Below are positions 25,902 through 34,049 of a stretch of DNA of 64,000 nt, one piece after another. This stretch comes from Pseudonocardia abyssalis (GTDB lineage: Bacteria; Actinomycetota; Actinomycetes; Mycobacteriales; Pseudonocardiaceae). The notes beneath the pieces were generated by a model that was not told the DNA's origin, searched no databases, and was given only the letters and a program-made list of their open reading frames with translations. The stretch's first letter is position 1. Each line of letters begins with the position of its first letter. A program made the translations under genes and the position numbers. The DNA lies in the NCBI RefSeq assembly GCF_019263705.2, contig NZ_JADQDK010000001.1, positions 2,604,001 to 2,668,000 of the forward strand, read 5' to 3'.

Positions 25902-26822
25902 TCAGGACACCAGCGGGGCGCGATGCCGGGACGCGATGCGGTCGGCCAGGCCTCGCACCTGCTCCACGCGCTCGAGCCGGTCGATCCACATCAGAGGCAG
26001 AGCCATCCCGCCGCAGCGGCCACCACTCAGCGCTCCCGCCATCGCCGCCGTGACGGTGAAGTCACCACCCACGTCGACCGCGAAGCGCACACAGGCGACC
26101 GGATCGTCGTGGTGCAGCAGGAACGCGAGCAGCGCGGTACACACTGCCGCCGCGGAGTTCGACTCCCCGACGATCCGACCGAAGGCGAAGACCGCCGCTA
26201 CGTCGGCCGGCGACGCGCCACGGGCGAGCTGCTGCACGAGGGCGAGATCCTCGGCGAGACCGGAGCCTGCGCCCTCCTGCAGCCGTTCGACGAACCGATC
26301 GGCGTCGAGCGGACGGTGCAGTTCCCCGCTCAGTGCGAGGGCGGCAGCCGACGCCAACACGGCCGCAGCCGACCGTTCCTCCGCATCCATGGAGAGCACC
26401 GCGGCACACCGGCGGGCAAGCCCGTGGACCTCGGAGCCGGCCGCCATGAGTGCCAGTGGAGCGACGACCGCGGCTGCGAGCACACCGTCGGAGGCGGGCT
26501 CGAACTCCGTCGGGACCGGGTACACGTCGCCACCGAGGACTGCCCCGAACCTGTGAGCGTCCCGCGGTCCCCATCCCTCGCGGTCACGGGAGGTCCACCA
26601 GGTGTGCGCCATCGCGGTCGCGAGCGGTCGGATGTCGTCGGGGCCGACGGTGCCGTGCAGCCCCACGTACTCGCCCACGACGAGGGCCAGTGCCGTGGAA
26701 GCGCCGTAGCGCATGACGACCCCGTCGCCGCCGGAGGCCACCGCATCGGCTGCGGCCTGGCCCAGCAGCAACCCGCGTGCCTTGTTCCTCCAGAACTCCT
26801 GCACTGTCTCCTGCACCGACAT
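25902..26822 (-). CDS. Degenerate ADP-ribosylglycohydrolase homologue (ARH-4)
   Basis: 306 residues from ATG 26822. KARGLLLGQAAADAVASGGD replaces the canonical GDALG, YGASTALALVVGEYV stands where DDTAMT should be, and the C-terminal part retains VGGDFTVTAAMAGALSGGRC, with GGD kept but DTD lost. The C-terminal MALPLMWIDRLERVEQVRGL is the usual ARH tail. Two of three metal-binding motifs are therefore gone, and activity is doubtful. Convergent with ARH-3 and closest to it in sequence, so this pair arose by local duplication. Its promoter carries a diverged dyad. Confidence 0.75.
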   Translation of the reverse strand: MSVQETVQEFWRNKARGLLLGQAAADAVASGGDGVVMRYGASTALALVVGEYVGLHGTVGPDDIRPLATAMAHTWWTSRDREGWGPRDAHRFGAVLGGDVYPVPTEFEPASDGVLAAAVVAPLALMAAGSEVHGLARRCAAVLSMDAEERSAAAVLASAAALALSGELHRPLDADRFVERLQEGAGSGLAEDLALVQQLARGASPADVAAVFAFGRIVGESNSAAAVCTALLAFLLHHDDPVACVRFAVDVGGDFTVTAAMAGALSGGRCGGMALPLMWIDRLERVEQVRGLADRIASRHRAPLVS

Positions 26823-26880
26823 CCGCTCCTCCTGAAATCGCCTGCCCTGTCATGGTCGGCGGCGAGCGAGACACGATCAG

Positions 26881-26906
26881 TACAGCGATTACGCTGGTAG
26901 TACAGC
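26881..26906 (-). promoter_or_regulatory. Diverged dyad promoter, ARH-4
   Basis: The minus strand reads CTACCAGCGTAATCGCTGTA then CTGATC. CAGCG/CGCTG arms flank TAAT. It aligns with the CTAC...CGTAA...GT spacing of the other sites but the -10 (TACTGA-like) is changed. Confidence 0.5.
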
Positions 26907-26926
26907 TGCCCCGAGCACCTACAACA

Positions 26927-26956
26927 CTCTCGTGATGTCAGAGTACCGTGACCGCA
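26927..26956 (+). promoter_or_regulatory. Dyad leaderless promoter, DUF2795-like gene
   Basis: ACTCTCGTGATGTCAGAGTA then CCGT: arms ACTCT/AGAGT with TACCGT -10 at 26944-26949. The A of ATG 26956 is seven bases on, so the mRNA is leaderless. This decides the start against the upstream in-frame ATGs. Confidence 0.65.
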
Positions 26957-27192
26957 TGACCCACGACTCGCAGTCAGGACAACACCCCGTCACCCGCATG
27001 GAGATCCTCGACGTCGTCGAGGGAGTCTTCGTCGGCCACATCACCACGAAGATCGATATCTTGGCCGCGGCACAGGACCACGGAGCCCGGGGACCCGTTC
27101 TGGACACGCTCGCCCGGCTCGACGGGGACCGACGGTTCGTCTCGCCGCACGACCTGTGGATCGACCTGGCCGACGTCCCGGTCGACGTCTGA
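26956..27192 (+). CDS. Small DUF2795-like protein
   Basis: 78 residues from leaderless ATG 26956. RMEILDVVEGVFVGHITTKIDILAAAQDHGA and VLDTLARLDGDRRFVSPHDLW follow the DUF2795 pattern: a short helix, a lid, and a closing DRRFVSPHDLW-type turn. The fold is small, acidic and soluble. DUF2795 proteins have no known function but are common in actinobacteria, often near stress genes. It sits between ARH-4 and the spermidine-synthase-like gene, and its promoter carries the island dyad. Confidence 0.7.
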   Translation: MTHDSQSGQHPVTRMEILDVVEGVFVGHITTKIDILAAAQDHGARGPVLDTLARLDGDRRFVSPHDLWIDLADVPVDV

Positions 27193-27212
27193 TCGGACCG
27201 GACCGGGTGCGG

Positions 27213-27968
27213 TCAGCGACGCGCGAGGTAGAGGGTGTTCGCCGACCTCCCGGCGGTGACGGGATTGGGGAAGGAGACGACCTCGGTCCACGTCCGGGAG
27301 AAGACCTCACCCAGCAACGCACCGAACTCGTCCAGTGGAGGGCGGTCGGACCACATCCCGAACACACCGCCGTGACGCAGCAGCGCCAGGACCCGACGCA
27401 TGCCCGCAGCCTCGTAGAACGCGGCGTGGGCGGGTACGAGCACGTGATCCGGCGCGTGGTCGATATCGATCAGGACGGCGTCGTACAGTCGGCCGGGACG
27501 TTCCGGGTCGAGGCCGTCTTCCGCGGCGACCTGCGCGAAGAAGTCCGCACACCGCAGGGCGACCCTCGGGTCACCCATGAGGCGGTCCGACGGCGGCAAC
27601 AGTCCCTGCTGATGCCAGGCGATCACCTGGGGCAGGGCCTCCACCACCGTCAGGGATCGGACTCGCGGGTCGTCGAGCACGGCAGCGGCGGTGTAGCCCA
27701 GGCCGAGACCGCCGACGACGACGTCGAGCGGGCCGCTGTCGACAGCGGCGAGGCCGCGCCGCGCGAGCTCGATCTCGGCCACGGTGAACAGGCTGGACAT
27801 GAGGAACTCGTCGTCGAGCTTGGCCTCGAACACCTCGATACCTGCGACGGGGTCGTGTCGACGGCGCAGACTGATCTCACCGAGCGCCGTGTCGGCCTGG
27901 TCGAGCACCATGAAACGGGAACCTGTGTCCGGACCCGTCCCCCGCCGCGCCGCGCGCCTGCCGGGCAC
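27213..27968 (-). CDS. Spermidine synthase-like SAM-binding protein
   Basis: About 251 residues from GTG 27968, two bases from the glycosyltransferase stop; ATG 27911 would remove 19 residues. A Rossmann core with DVVVGGLGLGYTAAAVLDD (SAM/dcSAM loop) and SLTVVEALPQVIAWHQ, and ISLRRRHDPVAGIEVFEAKL with EFLMSSLFTVAE near the start, resemble the actinobacterial spermidine-synthase-like group. These usually lack proof of polyamine synthesis; a small-molecule methyl- or aminopropyl-transferase is possible. It is probably co-transcribed with the upstream glycosyltransferase. Confidence 0.72.
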   Translation of the reverse strand: MPGRRAARRGTGPDTGSRFMVLDQADTALGEISLRRRHDPVAGIEVFEAKLDDEFLMSSLFTVAEIELARRGLAAVDSGPLDVVVGGLGLGYTAAAVLDDPRVRSLTVVEALPQVIAWHQQGLLPPSDRLMGDPRVALRCADFFAQVAAEDGLDPERPGRLYDAVLIDIDHAPDHVLVPAHAAFYEAAGMRRVLALLRHGGVFGMWSDRPPLDEFGALLGEVFSRTWTEVVSFPNPVTAGRSANTLYLARR

Positions 27969-27970
27969 GA

Positions 27971-28939
27971 CTAGGAACCGCCCTCGAACCGGATGCCGCG
28001 GTCGCGCCCCCACTGGATCGACTCGGCGGCCACCGTCGCCCAGTCGATCTTGGAGGTGCGGGTGCTCGCCGGGTGGGGCGACACATCGCCGTCCTCCATG
28101 TGGAACGCCAGCTCGGGATCGGAGCCCAGGAAGGTGCGCCGCCGCGACGACGGGCGCCGCGACATCGGTACGGCCGCCGACCGGACCAGCCCGCGGGCGA
28201 TCGAGCGCGGCCAGCCCGACACCGGCTCCCGACCGAAGGGCAGCAGGTCGGAACGGACGACCCCCGGCGCGAACGGGAGGAAGCCCTGCAGCATGCGGCA
28301 GGTCGCGTCATCCCATGCCCCGCCCGTCAGCGCGCCGAACCTGAGAAGTCGCAGGTCCTCCCGCAACGCCCGGCGCCGTAACCCGTACGTGCTCGTCGTG
28401 CTGGCGATCCTGAACCACGTCGTTCCCCGTATGTCCACCACCGCCGCGCCGGGGCCGTCGGACCCTCCTTGCGGCAGCAAGGTCAGCCGCCTACCCCTGC
28501 TGCGGTCGACGTCGACGGCGAACGAGCCGTACAGCATCAGGTAGTCGACCTCCGGGCGGTCCTCGGCGGCCGTCACCAGGCGCGTGAGGCTGTCGTCGGT
28601 GTAGATATAGTCGTCCTCGGCGAGCCAGATCAGGTCCGCCCCCTCCCCCGGGCGGGCGGCCTCGTCGGCCAGCATCTCCCGGTAGGAGCTCCGGTCGCTC
28701 CCCCCACGTCGAACCGCACGCACCTCGCCGTAGGCCTCCATCACCCGGAGTCGGTCGTGGGGCATCGGACCGTCGTTGAGAAACACCACCTCCGGACGCA
28801 CGGGCAACCGGTCCGCGGCCCGCAACAGGGATACGAGCGCCAGCAGCTTGCTGAAGTACGGGGGGCGCGGCTTAGCACCGTGGCCCGCATAGGACCGGTA
28901 CAGGATCCGAAGTGGCTGCGCAGTCGCAACTGAAGACAT
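27971..28939 (-). CDS. GT-A-like glycosyltransferase
   Basis: 322 residues from ATG 28939. LRILYRSYAGHGAKPRPPYF opens the domain and LIWLAEDDYIYTDDSLTRL contains an acidic EDD motif of the kind that binds the nucleotide-sugar metal. No membrane segment is visible. I recognise the glycosyltransferase-A style but not a specific family or sugar. The upstream in-frame region lacks homology. About 216 bases upstream lies the dyad shared with the divergent ARH-5, whose minus strand reads CATGTGAGGTTATGG, similar to the ABC-F promoter. The stop nearly touches the spermidine-synthase-like start. Confidence 0.68.
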   Translation of the reverse strand: MSSVATAQPLRILYRSYAGHGAKPRPPYFSKLLALVSLLRAADRLPVRPEVVFLNDGPMPHDRLRVMEAYGEVRAVRRGGSDRSSYREMLADEAARPGEGADLIWLAEDDYIYTDDSLTRLVTAAEDRPEVDYLMLYGSFAVDVDRSRGRRLTLLPQGGSDGPGAAVVDIRGTTWFRIASTTSTYGLRRRALREDLRLLRFGALTGGAWDDATCRMLQGFLPFAPGVVRSDLLPFGREPVSGWPRSIARGLVRSAAVPMSRRPSSRRRTFLGSDPELAFHMEDGDVSPHPASTRTSKIDWATVAAESIQWGRDRGIRFEGGS

Positions 28940-29366
28940 CGTCCTCCGTTCGTCGGGCCGGACTCTCCGGGCACCATCAGTGAGCCGCGAGGTCGAGCGA
29001 CGACCCACTCGATACCCGCTTCTTCGGCCCGGTCGGCTCCGCCCCGTAAGGGTGGCCGGACACGGCTCGTGATCGAGCGACTCGCGTCCACCATATCCTG
29101 CTGCTCTGTAAGGAATGAGATACCCGATGACCTGCTTGGAGCGCCTGATGGAGGCTGCCATAACCTCACATGATGATAGTTTGAACCCGTCCAGTAGGCG
29201 GGCCGCCTCTGGCGTGCCGATGTCCTCATCGACCCGAAGGAGCACACATGCCCATGATCGTTGCGAGGTCGGCCCTCCCCCGCGCGGACCGCCCGGGCGA
29301 CGGTCGACGATCGTCGGGATCGGCGCCGGGACAGCTGCTCGTCGTGACCCCGCATGTCGACATCAG
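28940..29366. other. Intergenic region between glycosyltransferase and ARH-5
   Basis: About 430 bases with no convincing gene. It contains the shared dyad (29161-29185) and a long presumed leader for ARH-5. Frames through it lack ribosome sites and homology. Confidence 0.55.
29160..29186. promoter_or_regulatory. Shared dyad between glycosyltransferase and ARH-5
   Basis: The plus strand reads AACCTCACAT (29162-29171) then GATGATAGTTTG, with TAGTTT -10 (29177-29182). The minus strand reads CATGTGAGGTTATGG. It can face both genes. Confidence 0.65.
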
Positions 29367-30308
29367 ATGACATATCTGGAGGGCGACGGGTCGCTGCACG
29401 ACCGCGTCCTGGGCATGCTCCTGGGACTGGCCTGTGCAGAGGCGATCGGCGCGCCGTTCTCGGGTGAGGAGCGGGTCGATCGGTGGGAGATCGAACGCTG
29501 GGCGTACGACACGCGGCCGCTGCACTGGTCCTCGATGACGAGGATGCTGCACACGGTGCTGGCGCGCCTCTCCGTCGAGCCACGGCTCGGCGCAGTCGAC
29601 GGTGCAGGGACCGCGCTGCCGATGGAGTTCTCGGCGCTCGAGATCCGCGGCCTGCGCGAGCACGACGCCCGGCGCCCCCTACGCCGCGGCGAGTCGAACG
29701 TCGTCCGAGGCGGCACCGGCAACGGGGCTGCGGTGTGGGGCGTCGCGGTCGCGCCCACGGACCACGACCTCGATCGACTCGCAGCCATCGCGCGTGCATC
29801 AGCCCGGCTCACGCACCCGCACGAGATCGGTCAGGACGGCGCTGCCGCGGTGGCGATCGCGGCAGCGATCGCCTTCCGAACACCGCAACGGCCACTGCAG
29901 CTCGACCCGACCGTCGTCCTCGGCGCAATCTCCGCGCGTCTCACATCGGACGCGTTCCGTCACGCCCTCGAGGCGGTGCACACGCTCCTCACCGACCGCT
30001 GGCCCGATCCGGTCGCCGATGTCGTCGGCGCCGGGCCGATCGCGTCCGAGTCCGTCCCGGCAGCACTCGTCGCCGTCCTGCGACATCCCGACAGCTACGT
30101 GGCGACGGTGAAGGAGGCGGTGGGGTTCGGCGGCGACACCGCTCGCATCGCCGCGATCTCGGCGGCGATCTCCGCTGCCCGGCTCGGAACTGCAGCCATC
30201 CCGGTCGCTTGGGTGGACCGCCTGGACCGCGCCGGACACCTTCGCGGGCTGGCTGCCGGCCTCGTGCGCGCCACCCTGCGGTCGGCCAAGGCGCGGCGGT
30301 GCGTGTGA
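29367..30308 (+). CDS. ADP-ribosylglycohydrolase homologue with altered metal site (ARH-5)
   Basis: 313 residues from ATG 29367. LGLACAEAIGAPFSGEERVD keeps the GAPF turn but has AEAI for GDAL. HWSSMTRML replaces DDTAMT. GNGAAVWGVAVAP, THPHEIGQDGAAAVA and ESVPAALVAVLR are well kept, and FGGDTARIAAISAAISA keeps GGDT but loses the second Asp. The fold is clearly ARH, with the Asp ligands partly lost. It resembles ARH-2 more than ARH-3/4, so the cluster contains two lineages. The long leader from the upstream dyad (about 178 bases) is odd; an earlier start is not supported by homology. Confidence 0.78.
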   Translation: MTYLEGDGSLHDRVLGMLLGLACAEAIGAPFSGEERVDRWEIERWAYDTRPLHWSSMTRMLHTVLARLSVEPRLGAVDGAGTALPMEFSALEIRGLREHDARRPLRRGESNVVRGGTGNGAAVWGVAVAPTDHDLDRLAAIARASARLTHPHEIGQDGAAAVAIAAAIAFRTPQRPLQLDPTVVLGAISARLTSDAFRHALEAVHTLLTDRWPDPVADVVGAGPIASESVPAALVAVLRHPDSYVATVKEAVGFGGDTARIAAISAAISAARLGTAAIPVAWVDRLDRAGHLRGLAAGLVRATLRSAKARRCV

Positions 30309-30610
30309 GGCTGCTCCCGAGCGGTCCGACGAGCGCTCACCGCGCGTCCTGACAGCACGCGACGAGCTCGTGCTCCGGCGTGCACACATCACGTCAGTCC
30401 TCCGGTCGCCCGCCCGGGCTCCTCGTCACCGATCTCGACCACGGCAGCACCTGCTTCCCGCATGACCGTGTCACGCGTCGTGTCGGGCCTGCCGAACGGA
30501 GTGTCACGTCCCGGGCCTTGATGGACGTCGTGGGATGCTCGAGTTCCGCGGATTCGGCCAGAGCCTCCGCCACTCACGGGGCGCTTCAGTGGACAGGTCC
30601 ATCAACAGGT
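30309..30610. other. Non-coding gap
   Basis: About 300 bases between ARH-5 and the broken merR3. No gene, repeat or clear hairpin was recognised. Confidence 0.5.
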
Positions 30611-30991
30611 TCAGATGGTGCGTTCCCGCGCTTCGGCTTCGATGGTCCGGATCGCGCGGGACAGTCTCTCCAGACCCTGGACCTGGGATCGCAGGGTCTC
30701 GATACGGCTCTCCGCGAGCACCCGGTACATGGCGAGCCGGCTCGAGATCACGTCTGCCTCGTCCGCATCGGTCGTGATCGCGGCGGAGTCCATGGTCTCG
30801 ATGAGTTCTCGAACCTGGTCGAGCGAGAGATCCAGCGGTCGCAGCGTCTTGACCAGTTCCAACCGCTCGACATCGGCGTCGGTGTAGAGCCGGAAGCTGC
30901 CCGGTCACCGGTCCGAGGGGATGACCAGGCCGATCTCGACGGATCGTGCGTGGGAAAGACCGACGCGGTTGGACACCTCACCGATCCGCAT
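30611..30991 (-). pseudogene. Broken MerR-family regulator 3
   Basis: The frame from ATG 30991 begins MRIGEVSNRVGLSHARSVEI and corresponds to MerR-1, but the recognition segment LRTIRHWGEIG is shortened by about four residues. A TGA then falls after VIPSDR where MerR-1 has Ser. After the stop the frame resumes as FRLYTDADVERLELVKTLRP and a coiled coil ending SRAIRTIEAEARERTI. Both the deleted helix residues and the stop would abolish DNA binding. The remaining C-terminal piece (start ATG 30862) could be translated as a dimerisation-only fragment that interferes with MerR-1, but this is conjecture. It has an intact-looking dyad promoter. Confidence 0.85.
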
Positions 30992-31031
30992 CGTGCGCCC
31001 GTCTGCCGTCTCCAGCCGCCACCATCAGGAA

Positions 31032-31052
31032 ACACTACCCCGGTGTGAGGGC
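31032..31052 (-). promoter_or_regulatory. Shared dyad promoter, merR3 pseudogene
   Basis: The minus strand reads CCCTCACACCGGGGTAGTGT, with TAGTGT -10 (31037-31032), very like the prfC site. It leaves a leader of about 34 bases. Confidence 0.65.
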
Positions 31053-31128
31053 TGGCCCGGGCGGAGCCGACGACGCCCTGTGCACGACCCCATGGCCGTG
31101 CCGCGGTTCCGCACACAGGGCCCGTGGG

Positions 31129-31584
31129 TCAGACTCCGGCGCCGGCGTGCTGGTCGATGAGACGACCCAGGCGCGGGAGAGCCTCCTCGACGTTCTTCTG
31201 GCCCTGCGGACGCAGCTTTGCATAGACCTTCTTCAGCGTGTCGGAGCTGCTCTGCTCCGCCCGCGAGTCGGCGACGCCCAGGAGAGCGGTGGCGGCCTGC
31301 GCCGGACGGGCCGAGAGGTAAGCGCCGAAGTCCGTGCCGGCGGACGCGCGGTAGTCGTCGTAGAACGGCTGGAGCGCCACAGCGACCTCCGGCAGCAGCG
31401 TGTCGACTGCGTGCGACACGATGCCGGGCTTGACCTTCTTGACGGTGGCGTATCCAGTCTTGATCACAGCGCCGGATACCCCACCGGAATCCGACACCTC
31501 CTGGTCGACGAGTGCCTGCAGGTCGGTGACGACCGTCGGGCGCCTGGCCGGCTCCAGCAGGATGTCGTTGAGGGACTGCGTCAC
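31129..31584 (-). CDS. DUF6918-like helical protein
   Basis: 151 residues from GTG 31584, preceded by AAAGGA at about 11 bases. All-helical and soluble: MTQSLNDILLEPARRPTVVT, then QEVSDSGGVSGAVIKTGYATVKKVKPGIV, and a C-terminal KNVEEALPRLGRLIDQHAG. This matches an actinobacterial DUF (as I recall, DUF6918) found next to membrane or stress genes; function unknown. It lies between sulP2 and the broken merR3, and a hairpin that looks like the sulP2 terminator separates it from the upstream gene, so it may have its own promoter. No dyad is seen immediately upstream. Confidence 0.7.
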   Translation of the reverse strand: MTQSLNDILLEPARRPTVVTDLQALVDQEVSDSGGVSGAVIKTGYATVKKVKPGIVSHAVDTLLPEVAVALQPFYDDYRASAGTDFGAYLSARPAQAATALLGVADSRAEQSSSDTLKKVYAKLRPQGQKNVEEALPRLGRLIDQHAGAGV

Positions 31585-31687
31585 GGGTGTGTCGTCCTTT
31601 CTCGTGCTCGGCCGAAGGGTCGGTCGAGGTTTGGGGAGCTTGTCGGCGGTGAGATCCGTTCCCTCAAGAGGGGTGACGAATCCTCGC

Positions 31688-31712
31688 CGCTCCCGCGGTG
31701 CCCGCGGGAGCG
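31688..31712 (-). terminator. Hairpin terminator after sulP2
   Basis: CGCTCCCGCGG (31688-31698) and CCGCGGGAGCG (31702-31712) form an 11-bp perfect stem with a three-base loop starting right behind the sulP2 stop. There is no U-run, as is common in high-GC actinomycetes. Confidence 0.65.
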
Positions 31713-33221
31713 TCAATGGGCGTCCGTGAGCCGGCCGGCCAGCCGATCATGTCGATCGCGGCTGTTGCTGTTCATCCCGACGATCGTCACGGTGATGCCG
31801 CGCGCTTCGTACTTGGTGGTGACGGCGTCGAGGGCCGCCACAGTCGAGGCGTCCCAGACGTGGGCTTCGGACAGGTCGATGACCACGTTCTCGGGGTCCG
31901 TGGCGTACCTGAACTGGTACACCAGGTCGTTGCTGGATGCGAAGAACAGTTGGCCCGTGACCCGATAGACCCTCGTGCCGGCGTCCGGGTCGAGCACGCT
32001 CGTGACCTCCACGAGATGCGCCACCCGCCGGGCGAACAGCACCATGGCGGTCAGCACCCCGACCCCGACCCCGTAGGCCAGGTTGTGGGTGCCGACCGTG
32101 ACCACGACGGTGGACAACATCACTGTCGTCTCGCTGCGCGGCATCATCCGCAGCGTCGCGGGCTTGACGCTGTGCCAGTCGAAGGTCCCCACGGCAACCA
32201 TGATCATGACGCCGACCAACGCAGCCATCGGGATCAGCGCCACCACCTGCCCCACGGCCACGACGAGCACCAGCAGGAACACACCGGCCAGGAACGTCGA
32301 CACCCGTGTGCGCGCGCCACCGACCTTCACGTTGATCATCGTCTGGCCGATCATCGCGCAGCCGCCCATACCGCCGAAGAACCCCGTGACCACGTTCGCA
32401 ACTCCCTGCCCCCACGACTCACGGGTCTTGTCCGAATGGGTGTCGGTGATGTCGTCGACGAGTTTCGCGGTCATCAACGACTCGATCAGTCCCACCAGCG
32501 CGATGGCGAGCGCGAACGGAGCCACGAGCTGCAGCGTCTCCAGCGTTAACGGAACGGCGGGGAACCCCAGGACCGGCAGGCTGTCGGGGAGCTCACCCTG
32601 GTCGCCGACCGTCGGGACGACCACTCCGGCAGCCACTGTGAACGCGGTGAGGGCCACGATCGCGGCCAGCGGCCCGGGGACGGCCCGGGTCAATCGCGGC
32701 AACCCGACCAGTAGCGCCAACCCCACGGCGAGCAGGACGTAGACCGTCGACGGCACGTTCACCAGATAGGGCAGCTGCGAGGTAAAGATCAGGATCGCCA
32801 GCGCATTGACGAAACCGACCATGACACTGCGCGGGAGGAAACGCATGAGGCGCGCGACACCCGCCACGGCGAGAGCGATCTGGAGCAGCCCGCCGAGGAT
32901 CACCGCGGCAACCAGGTACTCGACGCCATGTTCCCTGGCCAGCGGTGCGACGACCAGCGCGATCGCCCCGGTGGCCGCGGAGATCATCGCGGGCCGCCCT
33001 CCGACGAACGCGATGGTCACCGCCATCGTGAACGACGCGAACAGCCCGACCTGCGGGTCGACGCCCGCGATGATCGAGAAGGCGATCGCCTCCGGGATCA
33101 GCGCCAGCGCCACCACGAGACCCGACAGGGCCTCGACCCGCAGCACCGATGGCTTCAACCACGAGGGACGAGCGGGGAGCAGTCGTACGGGCAGGGCGGG
33201 GGGCGCCATCGTCACTTCCAT
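31713..33221 (-). CDS. SulP-family anion transporter 2 with STAS domain
   Basis: 502 residues, nearly collinear with SulP-1 and identical over long stretches (for example [20 protein letters not shown] against the same in SulP-1 with one change). The membrane region and the STAS domain ([20 protein letters not shown]) are both complete. ATG 33221 was taken; the second Met four codons in is equally possible. The two copies differ mostly at the extreme N-terminus and in scattered conservative changes, so the duplication is not very recent but is kept functional. The promoter also matches that of sulP1. The anion is unknown. Confidence 0.9.
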   Translation of the reverse strand: MEVTMAPPALPVRLLPARPSWLKPSVLRVEALSGLVVALALIPEAIAFSIIAGVDPQVGLFASFTMAVTIAFVGGRPAMISAATGAIALVVAPLAREHGVEYLVAAVILGGLLQIALAVAGVARLMRFLPRSVMVGFVNALAILIFTSQLPYLVNVPSTVYVLLAVGLALLVGLPRLTRAVPGPLAAIVALTAFTVAAGVVVPTVGDQGELPDSLPVLGFPAVPLTLETLQLVAPFALAIALVGLIESLMTAKLVDDITDTHSDKTRESWGQGVANVVTGFFGGMGGCAMIGQTMINVKVGGARTRVSTFLAGVFLLVLVVAVGQVVALIPMAALVGVMIMVAVGTFDWHSVKPATLRMMPRSETTVMLSTVVVTVGTHNLAYGVGVGVLTAMVLFARRVAHLVEVTSVLDPDAGTRVYRVTGQLFFASSNDLVYQFRYATDPENVVIDLSEAHVWDASTVAALDAVTTKYEARGITVTIVGMNSNSRDRHDRLAGRLTDAH

Positions 33222-33610
33222 ATGCCGGGAGGTGGGCCACGCCGTCGGGGCCGGACCCGCAGAACCCTACTGTGACGTGAGAGTAGAGTCGCAGGGTGTC
33301 GGAGCGAGGTCGATCGCCGCAGGTCATAGCCTCTCAGCCCGGTGAACCCACTTTCAGACAGTGCTAACTACGTCCGGGCCGGGGGACACCGATCCCGCCG
33401 CCGGAGGCGCGCTACCACAACCGCCGTGACCGAGGATCCGGGTGTCCGTCCCGTCGCGGAAGCCGGGGCGTCGGACGGCCCTCACCCGATCGGCCCCCGA
33501 TGCCCACGTCACCGCTGCTCCGGTCAGCGATCTCGACCCCGCGGAACGCGACCCTGAACCCACCGAGCGAATGGGACTGCCCAGCCGCATTCGACAGGAG
33601 CAGAAGCCTT
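33222..33610. other. Intergenic region upstream of sulP2
   Basis: Contains the sulP2 promoter at 33264-33290; the remaining ~320 bases to the DUF3040 gene hold only short frames of unusual composition that I cannot support as genes. The dyad elements are no longer found beyond this point, so it marks the right edge of the island. Confidence 0.5.
33264..33290 (-). promoter_or_regulatory. Shared dyad promoter, sulP2
   Basis: The minus strand reads CTCTACTCTCACGTCACAGT then AGGGTTC, with TAGGGT -10 (33269-33264) and a leader of about 36 bases. It is nearly the same as the sulP1 site. Confidence 0.75.
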
Positions 33611-33949
33611 TCAGTCAGCGGCTGGATGTCGTAGGCAGTACACGATCCAGGGCACGACGAGGAGCACGGTCAGCAACGGCAGAACCGGCCACCACACTGC
33701 CGACGGAAGCTGGGTGGCGCCCGACAGGACCACCATGATCGCGACGAGCAGCCACAGCTGGGGTGGCGACATCGGTGGGGGGACGCCGAGCACTGGGGCC
33801 CTGCGGGTAGCCAGGTCACGGGCCAGTTCCGGATCGGCCTCGGTGAGGTCGGTCTCGATGCGGGCGAGCAGGGCGCGTTCTCGCGATGAGAGGACCCGTG
33901 GGGGATTCGGATCGGCCGGCTCGGGTGGCGGTGGTGCGGGGATGGTCAT
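33611..33949 (-). CDS. DUF3040-like small membrane protein
   Basis: 112 residues. A Pro-rich cytoplasmic start is followed by SSRERALLARIETDLTEADPELARDL, the diagnostic DUF3040 helix. Two membrane segments then follow (QLWLLVAIMVVLSGATQLPS and VLPLLTVLLVVPWIVYC). Function is unknown; family members are found throughout actinobacteria. The gene carries the same 27-nt 5' leader as nhaA, so the two are probably co-regulated by ion or pH state although separately transcribed. Confidence 0.78.
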   Translation of the reverse strand: MTIPAPPPPEPADPNPPRVLSSRERALLARIETDLTEADPELARDLATRRAPVLGVPPPMSPPQLWLLVAIMVVLSGATQLPSAVWWPVLPLLTVLLVVPWIVYCLRHPAAD

Positions 33950-33976
33950 CGGAAACCCTTCGGACGCCGGTCGTCA

Positions 33977-34003
33977 ACTGCCGACCAGACTTCCCGGCGC
34001 ACC
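33977..34003 (-). promoter_or_regulatory. Conserved 5' leader RNA element (copy 1)
   Basis: The minus strand begins GGTGCGCCGGGAAGTCTGGT and is identical over 27 bases to the nhaA copy. A TATGTT -10 (34016-34011) puts the transcript start at the element's first base. 27 bases separate it from the DUF3040 ATG. Confidence 0.7.
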
Positions 34004-34049
34004 AGCGGATAACATACTCCGAAATGTCGGATTCCGCAGGAGATCGTGA

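Noticed and set aside
30890..30905. UGA in merR3 as another selenocysteine codon
   Set aside because: The position corresponds to Ser in MerR-1, not Cys, no SECIS-like stem follows, and a nearby deletion already marks the gene as broken.
33300..33610. Possible small genes between sulP2 and the DUF3040 gene
   Set aside because: The frames lack ribosome sites, homology and sensible composition.
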